Shown here: piece after piece, positions 12,994-24,180 of the stretch
How the letters are laid out: the number at the start of each line of letters is the position of its first letter
Position numbering within the stretch: the stretch's first letter is position 1
From: Sipunculus nudus
Taxonomy: Eukaryota; Annelida; Sipuncula; Golfingiida; Sipunculidae
Length of the DNA stretch: 64,000 bases
Assembly: GCA_026874595.1 (NCBI GenBank)
Contig: CM049314.1
Location: 36,437,229-36,501,228, forward strand
Direction: 5' to 3'
The notes under the pieces: model-generated
What the model saw: only the letters and a program-made list of their open reading frames with translations
The model's database searches: none
Told to the model about the DNA's origin: nothing
Made by a program: the position numbers and the translations under genes

Positions 12994-15540
12994 CAAGTGA
13001 CCCAAGGGTCATGACGCTCAGCTGACTGGGAAGAGATTCGCAAAAGGAAATTTTTTCATCTGAATGGTAGTATATACCCATTCAACTGAAGCATCAAACA
13101 GATTAACCAACAGGGCAAAATTGTGTCTGTATTTTTAACGGTCTCAAAAATAAAAAAAAAAAATGTAAAAAATAAAAAAATACAGGTGGCGCCACCAGTC
13201 TGCAGGAACTGATGGAACATCTCATGATCAATATGTATGCAAAAAATCATGACCATCAGTGATGTAGTTAATGAGATATTTAAATTTTTGTATGAAATTT
13301 TTTACTTTTCTGGGGGGTACTTTTCTTGGGGCCCCATAGCTCGAAGGATATGGGTAACAGAGACCTAATTTCTGGTTTCCAAGGAGATTTTTCATGGACC
13401 TCTCAGAATGCCAAGTTACAAGGTTCTAGGTCCAGTGGTTACGATTTGTGCCTGCTTAACGGACAGACAGACGGACAGACGGACGACGGACAAAGAGTGA
13501 TCGCTATAGCTCAGATGACTTTCAGTCAGCTGAGCTAAAAATTGAAAAAAATACAGATGGCGCCACCAGACTGCAGAAACTGATGAAACACCCCATGATC
13601 AATATCAATGCTAAGAATCATGGTGATCAATGCATTAGTTGTTCAGATACTTGAGCTTTTGTATCAAATTTACCATTATTCTGGGGGGTACTTTTGAGCC
13701 CAATAGCTCGAAGAATATGGGTAACAGAGACCTAATTTGAGGTTTCCAAGGAAACTTTTTATGGGCTTCTCTGCATGTCAAGACAGAACATTCTAGGTCT
13801 AGGCATTACGATTTGTGCCCTGTAAAATTCGTTAAAATGGAAAAAATACCAATGGCGCCATCAGACTGCAGAAAATGATGAAACATTCCAAGATCAATAT
13901 CCGTGCAAAGAATTATGGTGATCATTGCAATAGTTTTTCAGATACTTGAGCTTTTGTATCAAATTTTCCATCATTCTGGGGGGTACTTGGGAGCCCGATA
14001 GCTCGAAGAAAATGGGTAACAGAGACCTTTTTCTAAGTTCTGGAGACTTTTAATGGGCCTCCCTGCATGTCAAGAGAGAAGATTCTAGGTCCAGGCGTTA
14101 CGATTTGTGCCCTGTTAACAGATGACCCCATCTTAAGGTCTCATAAATAGAGAAAATAATTCGTAAAAATCGAAAAAAATACAGGTGGCGCCACCAGACT
14201 GCAGAAACTGATGAAACATCCCATGATCAATATCCATACAAAGAATCATGGTGATCAATGCAATAGTTGTTCAGATATTTGAGCTTTTGTATCAAATTTC
14301 CATTATTCTGGGGGGTACTTTTGAGCCCCATAGCTCAGAGGTGATGGGTAACAGAAACCTAGTTTCAGGTTTCCAAGGAGACTTTTCATGGGCCTTCCTG
14401 CATGTCATGAGAAACAATTCTAGGTCCAGTCATGAGGATTTGTGCCCTGTTAACCGATGACCGCATCTTTTAATGTCTCAAAAATAGAGAAAAAAACACG
14501 TAAAAATTAAAAAAATACAGGTGGCACCACCAGTCTACAGAAACTGATGAAACACCCCATGATCAAAATCAATGCAAAGAATCATGGTGATCAATGCAAT
14601 AGTTGATCAGTTACTTGAACTTTTGTATCAAATTTTCCATTATTCTGGGGGGTACTTGGAGCCCCATAGCTCAGAGGTTATGGGTAACAGAGACCTAATT
14701 TCAGGTTTCCAAGGAGACTTTGTATGGGCCTCTCTGCATGTCAAGAGAGAAGATTCTAGGTCCAGTCGTTACGATTTGTGCCCTGTTAACAGATGACTGC
14801 ATCTTCAGAGGTATCAAAAATAGAGAAAAAAATTCGTAAAAATTGAAAAAATACAGGTGGCGCCACCAGTCTGCAGAACTGATGAAACACTCCATGATCA
14901 ATATCCATGCAAAAAATCATGACCATCAGTAATGAAGTTAATGAGATATTGAAGTTTTTGTATGAAATTTTTGACTATTCTGGGGGGTACTTCGGGGCCC
15001 CATAGCTCGAAGGATATGGGTAACAGAGACCTAATTTCTGGTTTCCATGGACATTTTTTCATTGACCTCTCAATGTCTCAAGAATGAAGATTCTAGGTCC
15101 AGTCTTTACAATTTGTGCCTTGTTAACAGATGTTCACATTTTTAAAGGTCTCAAAAATAGAGAAAAAAATTTGTAAAAAATCGAAAAATACAGGTGGCGC
15201 CACCTGTCTGCAGGAATTGATGGACATCTCATGATCAATATGTATGCAAAAAATCATGACCATCAGTGATGTAGTTAATGAGATATTGATGTTTTTGTAT
15301 GAAATTTTTTACTTTTCTGGGGGGTACTTTGGGGCCCCATAGCTCGAAGGATATGGGTAACAGAGACCTAATTTCTGGTTTCCAAGGAGATTTTTCATGG
15401 ACCTCTCAGAATGCCAAGTTACAAGGTTCTAGGTCCAGCGGTTACGATTTGTGCCTGGTTAACGGACGGACAGACGGACAGAAGGACGACGGACAATGAG
15501 TGATCGCTATAGCTCAGATGACTTTCAGTCAGCTGAGCTA
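12994..15540 (+). mobile_element. Family D HINE-like element with about 335-bp tandem array
   Basis: The 5' end has a hairpin TGACCCAAGGGTCA (12998-13011) followed by GCTCAGCTGACT (13016-13027). The core has seven units, each opened by GGTGGCGCCACC or a variant near 13186, 13557, 13853, 14183, 14519, 14855 and 15193, so units are about 300-370 bp. Each carries ATGGGTAACAGAGACCTAAT and TAGGTCCAG...TTACGATTTGTGCC. The 3' end has a GGACGGACAGACGGAC tail, then a 13-bp-stem hairpin ending AGTCAGCTGAGCT (15511-15539). An identical 3' end also occurs inside the array at 13511-13536. The short open frames inside are unit-derived. Confidence 0.8.
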
Positions 15541-16150
15541 AAAATGGAGTCAGACATGAGCTGATCACATTGAACCCTAAAACGGCCTGCACAGGCTCCC
15601 TCCCCGATGTTGTAAGAGGAGAAAATTTGTTTACAGTAATGTGGCCTCCTGTATTATATGGAGAAATAGAAACGAAGTCAACAGAGAGATTTGAAGATGC
15701 CACACCAAGCCAAGCACAAAGAGATCCTAGACACCTTCTCAGGTTAACTCCAGAACTCAACTCAACATGTCCAAGAAGCCAAGTTGGACGATGGTTGGCA
15801 TATTTCAGATCAATTCAACCTGTGACGCTGCAAGGACTATTCTACTATAACCTGGCATAAGAATAGATTTTTACCCATTATTACACATGTAAGGCCATAT
15901 TACCTCCAAACCATCTCAATGTTTCTTGACTAAAAGTAAAGTTACTGACATGTCTTTATTTTTGTTTTTTTTGTTACACTTCCAGTAAAATATTTACAAA
16001 GATTGCATATTTCTTTTGTCTATGACAGACACACTGTCACATACTTGTACTATCACACAGCTTACAAAGTCCATACTATTTCTTGCAAATTCAAAACTTC
16101 ATATATTGACTGAAGAAACTTGAGAGATTTCTGTGACACACACATTTCTA
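15541..16150. other. Unassigned segment, open on both strands at 15553-15860
   Basis: About 300 bp of higher GC immediately after the array, open for 96 codons on plus and about 100 on minus. No motif, no splice context and no domain was recognised. It could be a fragment of an old element or a chance frame. AT-rich sequence follows. Confidence 0.3.
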
Positions 16151-16591
16151 TACTGTGGTTGTCTTTTTGTTCGCGAGGGATTTAATTTCGCGATATTCGC
16201 GAATGGGAAATAATCGCGAAAATGAAACCCTCGAGAATAATCGGCCAATTGAGAATGTTCTTCTTATTTAGTGTAATCAATACTTGTATGGTAATAGGTT
16301 AGAACAGAGAATTTTTTAATAAATTACATCCTTGCAGGTATAGGGAAATTTAAACCTTAAATTTGAACTAAACCACCTATGCTGTGTGTACTGGCCCATC
16401 ATTATATAAGAAAATGTCACAAACTCATGACCTATTCTAATTTTATAAAACACAAAGGTATATGGTTTTGCCAAAGTTTTGATATACTAGTAGGTTCTTG
16501 TGAGATCGCAAAAATGAAACCCTTGCAAAACATTAAAAATGGAAAAATCGCGAAATTTCAGCCTCGCGAATATGAAGCCAACCACACTATA
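16151..16591. mobile_element. MITE-like element with CGCGAA-rich inverted ends
   Basis: The left end (TACTGTGGTTG...GTTCGCGAGG...AATTTCGCGA) and the reverse complement of the right end (TATAGTGTGGTTGG...ATTCGCGAGG...AATTTCGCGA) match over about 45 bp with gaps. TA lies at both borders. About 440 bp long, no protein. This is consistent with a TA-inserting MITE. Confidence 0.6.
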
Positions 16592-17243
16592 TATTATATA
16601 TATGGACCAGGGAAGACCAGTATTAAATTTTGATGCTTTACAGGGGTCGCTCCAGATGAATTGTTTTACTCTAGCAGAGGTAAGAGGTTTGTACATTCCA
16701 CATTGTTAATCCAGAAAATAAAATCTCAATTATTATGCAGACCCGCCAACACTTCCAACTACATCATTTAAGTAGCTTGAAAAAAATATGGCTTTTTCAC
16801 AGTGCCATTTTTTTAAATGTCATGTTGTGTGTGTCATTACCATGCATAGTACAAGAATGTTTAACTTTGCTGCCAGTTGGTAAGTACAAAACGCTCCCTT
16901 TCCATGACAGACTGAGCTGTCAGCCTGTTTTCTGTATGCCAAACAATTTCAAAATCATAAAAATCAAAAATATTATTACAAAAATACATTTTCAATCTTT
17001 ATTAAAAACCAATGTTTTACCTGATATTTTAATATCTGGAATCATATAAGTGTACTAAGGTTTCATATCTTTCAAATACTATTTTACTCCTGCACTGCAA
17101 TAATAGTCATACATTATAAAGGAAGATATCATTTATTCTGAATAAATGTCTTCATAAATCTGTTTATTTGATGTTTCAAGCTGAAACATTTTCATAATTA
17201 AACTTCTGAATGTCATAAAAAAAGGAATAAGCAAAATCAAGGT
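16592..17243. other. Non-coding stretch, nothing supported
   Basis: AT-rich. A 104-codon plus-strand frame at 16735-17049 has low-complexity, AT-driven composition with no motif, and I do not call it a gene. Confidence 0.5.
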
Positions 17244-17772
17244 TAGTACTGTTGGGCTGATATGGATATTTTATATCATGATAGAAAATTTATTGCAATA
17301 TATTTTTGATATCAGTTTCTGAATATCAGGCGCTGATGCTCCAGATCTAGTTGTCACATAACGTTTGTCTTTACTTTCCATCATATTTCTGGGATGATCT
17401 AAGAGTCACTGAATTCCCAGAGAATTTCTGAGAATGTGATTTTATCAACTGATCAATGATTAAAATCTGAACATACACACCCATATATTTTTCATATATC
17501 AGAATGTTGTTCTTGATAAAATTAATTCTGATTACTTAAAATAAATGTAATTCTTATGAATAAATTTAATATTATTCTAAAACTGAAAACACACACACTC
17601 AGGTGATGCCATTAGTTTTAGATAATAATATCCTTAAAGGCATTGTGTGTAATTCATTAATTTGGACTAAATGCATACTATGATATCATGATAATAAGGA
17701 AGTTAACAATACAGTTATCACAGCTGTCAGATATCATGATTATGGCAGATATTGGTCACTATTCCAACCCTA
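17244..17772. mobile_element. Possible MITE with ATATCATGAT-type inverted ends
   Basis: The left end (GTTGGGCTGATATGGATATT...ATATCATGAT) and the reverse complement of the right end (GGTTGGAATAGTGACCAATA...ATCATGATATC) are similar over about 40 bp with gaps. No coding capacity. The class is not determined and the borders are approximate. Confidence 0.35.
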
Positions 17773-17799
17773 ATTGAGACAGTAAGTGAAGTAGATATA

Positions 17800-17885
17800 T
17801 GATACCTTTATGTAGACTAGCTGGTGTTGTCACTCTTGACACAAGCTTTCGGGGTGCAGCCCCCTTCTTCAGGTGTAAAATTAAG
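17800..17885 (-). mobile_element. Fragment with CTGAAGAAGG...CGAAAGC motif
   Basis: On the minus strand, CTGAAGA (17866-17872) is followed by a short GGGG/CCCC hairpin and then CGAAA (17847-17851). This arrangement is typical of degraded Penelope-like or related retroelement tails in animals. It also superficially matches the hammerhead ribozyme core order (CUGANGA, stem II, GAAA), but stem III and the cleavage triplet do not fit well. Confidence 0.3.
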
Positions 17886-18265
17886 ACAGGAAGTGATCAA
17901 TATTGTCAATAGACTGCTAATATGGAGTTATTGCCTCAGCCAGTAGAATATGCATTCATTCTCTTTTATGTGTATTTTTGTTAACTCACACAATAATGAA
18001 CAGAATTCAATGAAATTTTCAGGGCACCTTGATTAGATTTTGGTGAGGATCCAGCTCATGCTCCTGATCAAGGAAGGACTTCCAGGAATATTCACAAATA
18101 TGCAGTCACATATGCCCAATTGAACATGGGATATGGGCCGAATAAATGAATGCAAACATCACCGCCTTGCTGAACTAGGCCTTTTCCAGTGACGTCTGCA
18201 GTAATTGGTGGTCTTCCCAAAAACCAACATTGTGTATTAAGTCATCACCTATTGCAAACTTCCAG

Positions 18266-18413
18266 TTGGCTACTAATATTTCCAATTTTTAACAAGTCTT
18301 TATATTTTTAGGCCCTCGCCTATGTCAAGTTCGTTGGCTACTAATATTCCCAATTAACAAGTCTTAATATTTTTAGGCCCTCCCCTATGTCAAGTTCGGT
18401 GAGATTTTTAACA
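18266..18413. repeat. Tandem duplication, about 72-76 bp unit, 2 copies
   Basis: Two adjacent copies of a unit running from TTGGCTACTAATATT through TTTTTAGGCCCTC to CCTATGTCAAGTTCG, differing by a few substitutions and small indels. No gene content. Confidence 0.8.
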
Positions 18414-21180
18414 TTATAACCTCAGCCTCAGTGAAATTACCGTTATCAGACAGATTGTCGCACTGAAAAGTGAGCCTGTTTAAGCAGAATGAAACAAACT
18501 CTGGCTCAGCCAGTCAGCATGAGATATTAAGGTGTACTTGTGATGAACACAGTCAAAATGTAAAACATGTACCTGCTGGCTAAAACAATCATGACAATTG
18601 GCATGTTGGCAATTTTGCAGTGGCTTTGGGAACCAATACTTGGGTTCACACAAATACTGCTAGCTACTCCTGGTCATCTGGGCAGAGGGAACTGCACCTA
18701 TCAAAACAAACTTGTTGCGATAGTGTCTAAAATACACTTACATTTTGCCCATGTACCGAATGTTCGTACAGCAGAGATATATCATAGGGCACGAAGGTCC
18801 ATGTATGGACTACCTGAAAACATGATTTCAGTGCAAATGTTACCAAGCAGGTCAAGCTATCTATCAGCTTTGAAACTGGTGTTGGTGTTAGTAACTATGA
18901 CAATCACATGAGGCATGACGGCCTGACATGCAGAGGGGAAGGAATCGTCAGGTCCTGAGAGAGCCTTCTGACACCCTTATATGCAAATATCAGGGATTCA
19001 CCATACAAATTTTACAGAGACTTAGTGATAAGAGCTGCCACTGAGTTTCGTCTATCAGTATATGGAATCACGTTTTATTTTAAGTATTTTACTAGCAAAC
19101 GTAAATTTATACTAAACCCCAGGCAGGGCTATGCAAACACTTGTTGTGGAACATATGCACCAATGAATATGGGAATAATGGGCCAATAACTGAATGCAAA
19201 CATGTTTTGCAGTAACAGTCATTAAAGGGGCCCATTAACCCAAAAAGCATGTTGAATTTACACGAAAATAGCCTCTTCTCATAAAAATGAATTGGTACCT
19301 GCCAAACTATTGCCCTGAAACCGTTTGCTTAGTCCGGTAAACAAAAGTTATAAACAAAGGACCGGGTGCGATCACAGGTGTAAACATAAACAGAGCGCAT
19401 GCATCGCAGGGCTACAACATGCACGTATCAATCTTGAGATTCCCTGACTCACTTGGCCAAAAAAATGAAACACATGTTTATGCTGGCTGAAACATTACAT
19501 GTTGCGGCTATCAATCAGACCTCCGGTCACGCGGGATTGTTTTGGTAAACAAACTGTGTTTACCATCATTCAGAGCCATAACAAGGTGCTAAACCACCTT
19601 ATGTGATGAACTGAGCCTGTGTGCGGGGATGTTTTTGCTAGTAAACTTTTGTATAAAGCAAAACTGATCTGTTGGTGTGGAAGAATAGGCAGAATCTAGC
19701 TCCTGATTATGTCCCTTTAAGGACTGACCATATGGCACAGCAATGCATTCCTGAGAATATTTCTAGCAACCTCTATAAGGGCTCCCGGGATGATTAAGAA
19801 AACGGATAAGATCTTTTCTGTTTAAGTTTGCAACCAAGCAGAATTTTTACATTTCATAACTAAGACCATTAACAAATAAAACACTATTTTTAAGAGAATC
19901 ATCTATCTTTATCATGAGATATGGGTCTTTACACATAGGATATCAAGGCCTGGGCCAGGCACTTTTCAATATACTATGGGTCTAGGAGGTCATACAGGGA
20001 CAAAAGAAGTTCTGGATATGGGCACTTAATGTGAAGAAAGGTACAGGGAAGTTGCATGTACATAAGCTCACTCACTGGATTGCAACACATGCTTTAACCT
20101 AGTGTTTACTGCAGAAAGGGGGACCTGCGTGACTTTTGTAAAATATGTAATTTGACAATGCAAAATTACAATTTTCTGTATCTTTTTCAGAATTCTGTAC
20201 AAATTATGGAAATTCAGTACTTGTTGGCAGCTCAGAGGTATCCACCTAAATATACAGTGATCAGCACTTTTCAGTTAAAAGATTTGTCTATCATTAAGCT
20301 GTTTTCACAATTATTGTTACTCAGTACAATTTTATTGACTGCCAATCATACATTTGCTCACACACTACCATCACTGAAATGTTTACTGTAAACTAACTAT
20401 CCACATTGGTGTGACCATGAAAGCAGTTGGATTGGCACAAAATTCATGAATGTAGTATTCATGCCAGTTCTGTGTGAACAGATGTTAAAAACTGCCTGAC
20501 AAACACCATTTCTGATGTACATAGCATGAGAAATATTCACATACATGCACTTTAACACTGTATTCAAAACATGTCATCTGTGTACACATAGAGTAAGTAC
20601 TGAATACCATACTGAACTCAGGTAGGAGCATGGTTTTTGTATAGTGTGATAAAAAGTGCACCAGATACTGTATGCTTAATAAGGTTTTGGGACATCGTAT
20701 ACACACACTTGTAGTAACAAGTAAACATATTCATATTTAGTCATATACAGTCAATGTCATAATGCATGCTTACATGCTGCACAACATACTACAGAACCTA
20801 GGGTCCCACCAGGCTCATACTAAAGAAGTATGTGGATTTTATAGGACTTGAGGCAAAAATATAGGAGTTCATAGGAATTATACACCATTTCAATGCATAT
20901 TTGTGTTAATGACTTGGTTACTTATCATAACTGTAAGTTTTCTGTGCAGTATCTACAGGTCTGTTTAATTGATTCAGATGGCTTTACTTGCATGACTGCA
21001 ACACTAACATGTACAGTTCTACAACTAGAATATCAGCAGAAGCTGACAAAAGCCCTCAGCCAAAAGAACGGTGTTTAGAGGTGGTAACAGTAACAAGTAC
21101 TAAATATCTGTTCTCACATGGATGTATATCTGTGCATGTCTCAGTTATAAATTTAAAATGGAGAGGTATGTACCATGATT
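18414..21180. other. Non-coding stretch with a possible MITE at 19215-19725
   Basis: No supported exon. At about 19212 the sequence reads TTAAAGGGGCCC and at about 19715 GTCCCTTTAAGG, short inverted ends around a roughly 500-bp segment that may be a MITE. The 114-codon plus frame at 18567-18911 shows no motif and is not called. Confidence 0.4.
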
Positions 21181-22060
21181 CATAACAATCCACCAAATGC
21201 TTCCTGAAAAATAAGCTTCTAAGTTTTATTCTATTATCAGCTCTGTGACCTTGAAAAGTAGGTCAAGGTCACCCATCTTAGAACTTGACTGAGATTTTGT
21301 CGATATACATCTTCACCAATGAAATAAAATTCCTATTGTGAATCCTTTTAGAGATATCCTGCTCACAAGGCCAAAGTTGAAAAATCCAAGAAAAATTCAT
21401 TAAAAATAAAAAATTGCAGGTGGCACCCCCAAACTTGTGCAGCAGTTACAGACCTTCACTCCCTATGATCATAGTAAGTATTGTGAAAATCCAGCCATTG
21501 GTTCCTGAGAAATAAGCTTCTAAATGTTTTTTTTCTATAATCAGCTCTAAAACGTAGAAAAATAGGTCAAGGTCACCAATCTTTGAACTTGATCGAGATT
21601 TTGTCAATATACATTTTCACTGAAAAAATAAAATTCCTACGGTGAATCCTTTTAGAGATATCCCGCTCACAAGCCCAAAGTTGAAAAATCATATAAAAAT
21701 TCATAAAAAATCAGATATTGTAGGTGGCGCCACCAAACTTGTGTAGCAGGTACAGATTATCAGTCCCAATATTCATAGTAAGTTTTGTGAAAATCCATCA
21801 AATGGTTCCTGAGTAATGAGCATCAAAGTGTTTTTTTCTATAATCAGCTCTAAAATGTAGAAAATAGGTCACGGTCACCCATCTTCGAACTTGACCAAGA
21901 TTTTGTCATCTTTACCGAGGAAATAAAATTCTGACGGTGAATCCTTTTCAAGATATCCCGCTCACAAGGTAAAAGTTAACGGACGCCGTACGGACGGACA
22001 GACGGACAGCTTGGGTGATGACAATAGCCCATCAGCCTAAGGGCTGAGGGCTAAAAAAAG
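21180..22060 (+). mobile_element. Family E HINE-like element with about 303-bp tandem units
   Basis: Three diverged units with a period of about 303 bp, each with 'ATAGGTCAAGGTCACC', 'GAGATTTTGTC' and 'TTTTAGAGATATCC'. Two of them have GGTGGCACC or GGTGGCGCCACC. The 3' end has a GGACGGACAGACGGAC tail followed by the hairpin AGCCCATCAGCC...GGGCTGAGGGCT at about 22026-22052 and an A run. The 5' end is not clear. Confidence 0.65.
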
Positions 22061-24084
22061 CTAAATGTTATAATAAATGACAGGTTTATACACAACACAA
22101 ACTATTCAATAATAACAATTTTATTGGAAACATGACTGTCTAGTGAAAAAAAATAGGAGAATAAAGGAGATAAAGGGTTAAATACTGGAAAATACAGGTA
22201 ATTACTGAACGCAATTTTTACGCAGAAAAATAGGGGAAAATATAGGAAATCCAGGAGTCAGTTGAAGCTCTACATGTTGTACACAAACTGAGCTAGAGCT
22301 TAATCATGCTCAAGACTGCCCAATATACCTTATTTTTCTCTAAGATGTCACATTGGTATATGGTAACATCATAACCTCTGGTGGGCTTACTGGAAACAAA
22401 AGTGCCAGAACCTGGGGTTGTTGTTCATGCAAAAAAAAAAGTTACAAGTCCACACCATCAACCTTTGTTTCTTATACCATGACACTTCTTCAGAAGATGC
22501 AGACACACGCCCAGCCACATGTACACATGTGAATACACACAGAACTGAGTAAACATTTCCCATGCTTAAATTCTGCAGTGTTAAGATATAAAGGTGTTTC
22601 TGTGTGTTAAGAAATCCTCTGTGGTTGGCAGTAATTTTCTGCCAACTTCCAGTGACTAGGCAATCAGCTATACCCATCATAAATTCCTGAATACAAATTA
22701 AATTACAATTGTCTTGTCTGAAACCCTCTCAGACTCCATGAATTTTTCATAGTGTGCTTGATTTTGTTGTTCTTTCTAATTATTTAAACCTTTTAACAGC
22801 TAAATCTTTCATCTTTATAACCAGTTAATCTGATAGTCAAACCTGAAAAAAACATAATAAAAGACCTGATTACATGCACAGACAGAGGAAACTGACCCAA
22901 ATACTGACTCTGAAGCAAGATGAAAGACTTGCAAGAAAAGTTTGGCTTAAGAGGCATTAACAACTTTTAGAAATATGAGTCCTGAGAACTTGACCTCAGG
23001 ACCCTAAGAGTTTTGGAAAATACATGGAAAGTAAAGACTGGGTTAAAAGATCCTGACTTGTCATTCACTGTGCCGATTTGTGAAAACACTGTATTCAGGA
23101 ACACATGCTTTTCCAAATGTACACTAACTTTCTTATTCAATTTTCTCATATATTTCTTTGCATTATCCATATTTCTGTATAATATCTTGATGTATCCTCC
23201 GTCACCCATCCACTTTCGCTGTCAATTTTTCAAAGGGGTTCATCCACAGCACAATCTTCTGAAAAAATTTCCCAATTTCACTGGCTCCAATTGTCTAAGG
23301 ATGTACTCCTCTTCAGAATTCCTTCTGGGATTCTTCATTAATCATTTGTGTTTAATATCTTAAAGCTTATTTATCATGTTTTCTTTACCTGAATAATGGT
23401 ATCCACTTCAGTTCATTTCAAAGCATCCTGACCTTGTACGTTTCCTTTCCAGTTTATATTACCAATGAAAACACAATAGGCTATCCATAAAGAACAACTT
23501 GCATCTTGTTATTTCCATATATGAAGTCTCCCCTGCCTAGTATAAAATTTAGTCTCTCTGGATCCATTACTGTTCTTTTTCATTTGTATTACATGAAACC
23601 TGTATAGACTTGTGGCATTTACCACTGAGTTTTGTCATTAATGAGATACAGGTACAGCCTTTCATGTGTATTTTTTTAGTGGGGGTCACCTTTCTCCATG
23701 GTTAAATGCTAGCTTCACGAAGTATTATATACATCTGCAGAATTCCATTTCCTTTTCAGACTACATGACAGGGGTTACACATGACTATACTGGTGTCATT
23801 CAGGTTTGTGTACATTAAGAAATCAAGCATTCAATCAAAGAATGCTTGCTTTGATACTGTACTGTCACTTAATCATATAATGAATATTCATGATTTGCAT
23901 GCTTAAATTTAATAATTAATATTCATGAGATGAAGGTAATTCTCATTGCAATGCATTGATTAACATATATGAATCAAAATGACTTTCACACTGTTGGACT
24001 CTTAAATTCATGTTTATGCATGAAATATGGTCATTCCCTACCATACGACCACTTTCTCACAGTATATGAATATTAATGACTTAC
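22061..24084. other. TRIP12 intron downstream of exon 7; no exon seen
   Basis: I searched the minus strand for the expected continuation of the armadillo region and found nothing. Open frames at 22387-22680 and 22967-23363 have no family resemblance and poor splice context. The TRIP12 intron therefore extends at least to here and probably past position 1. Confidence 0.45.
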
Positions 24085-24180
24085 TTGCTCCTGCACTCAT
24101 TGACCTATGTAGCAGCTGATGCACCCTAGGACCCAGTGCTCCAAACAGGTTGGTGGGGACTCCCCTGGCCTCCAGTAGGG
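24085..24180 (-). CDS. TRIP12: TRIP12 exon 7 (start of armadillo region)
   Basis: 96-bp exon with acceptor TAACTTGCAG and a perfect donor GTAAGT (24084-24079). The first two bases complete the Ala codon begun in the previous exon. It encodes [20 protein letters not shown] followed by [12 protein letters not shown]. This is the most conserved part of the window and matches the vertebrate TRIP12 stretch [20 protein letters not shown] closely. It lies at about residues 433-464 of the assembled protein and leads into the armadillo-like repeats. It leaves one base (A) for the next exon, which I could not find in this window. Confidence 0.95.

Noticed and set aside
13186-15205. Regularly spaced repeats considered as a CRISPR array
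   Set aside because: The whole unit of about 335 bp is repeated, with no unique spacers, and the context is eukaryotic. It is a mobile element core.
15570-15860. 96-codon frame after the family D array
   Set aside because: Both strands are open and no motif or splice partner is visible. Recorded only as unassigned sequence.
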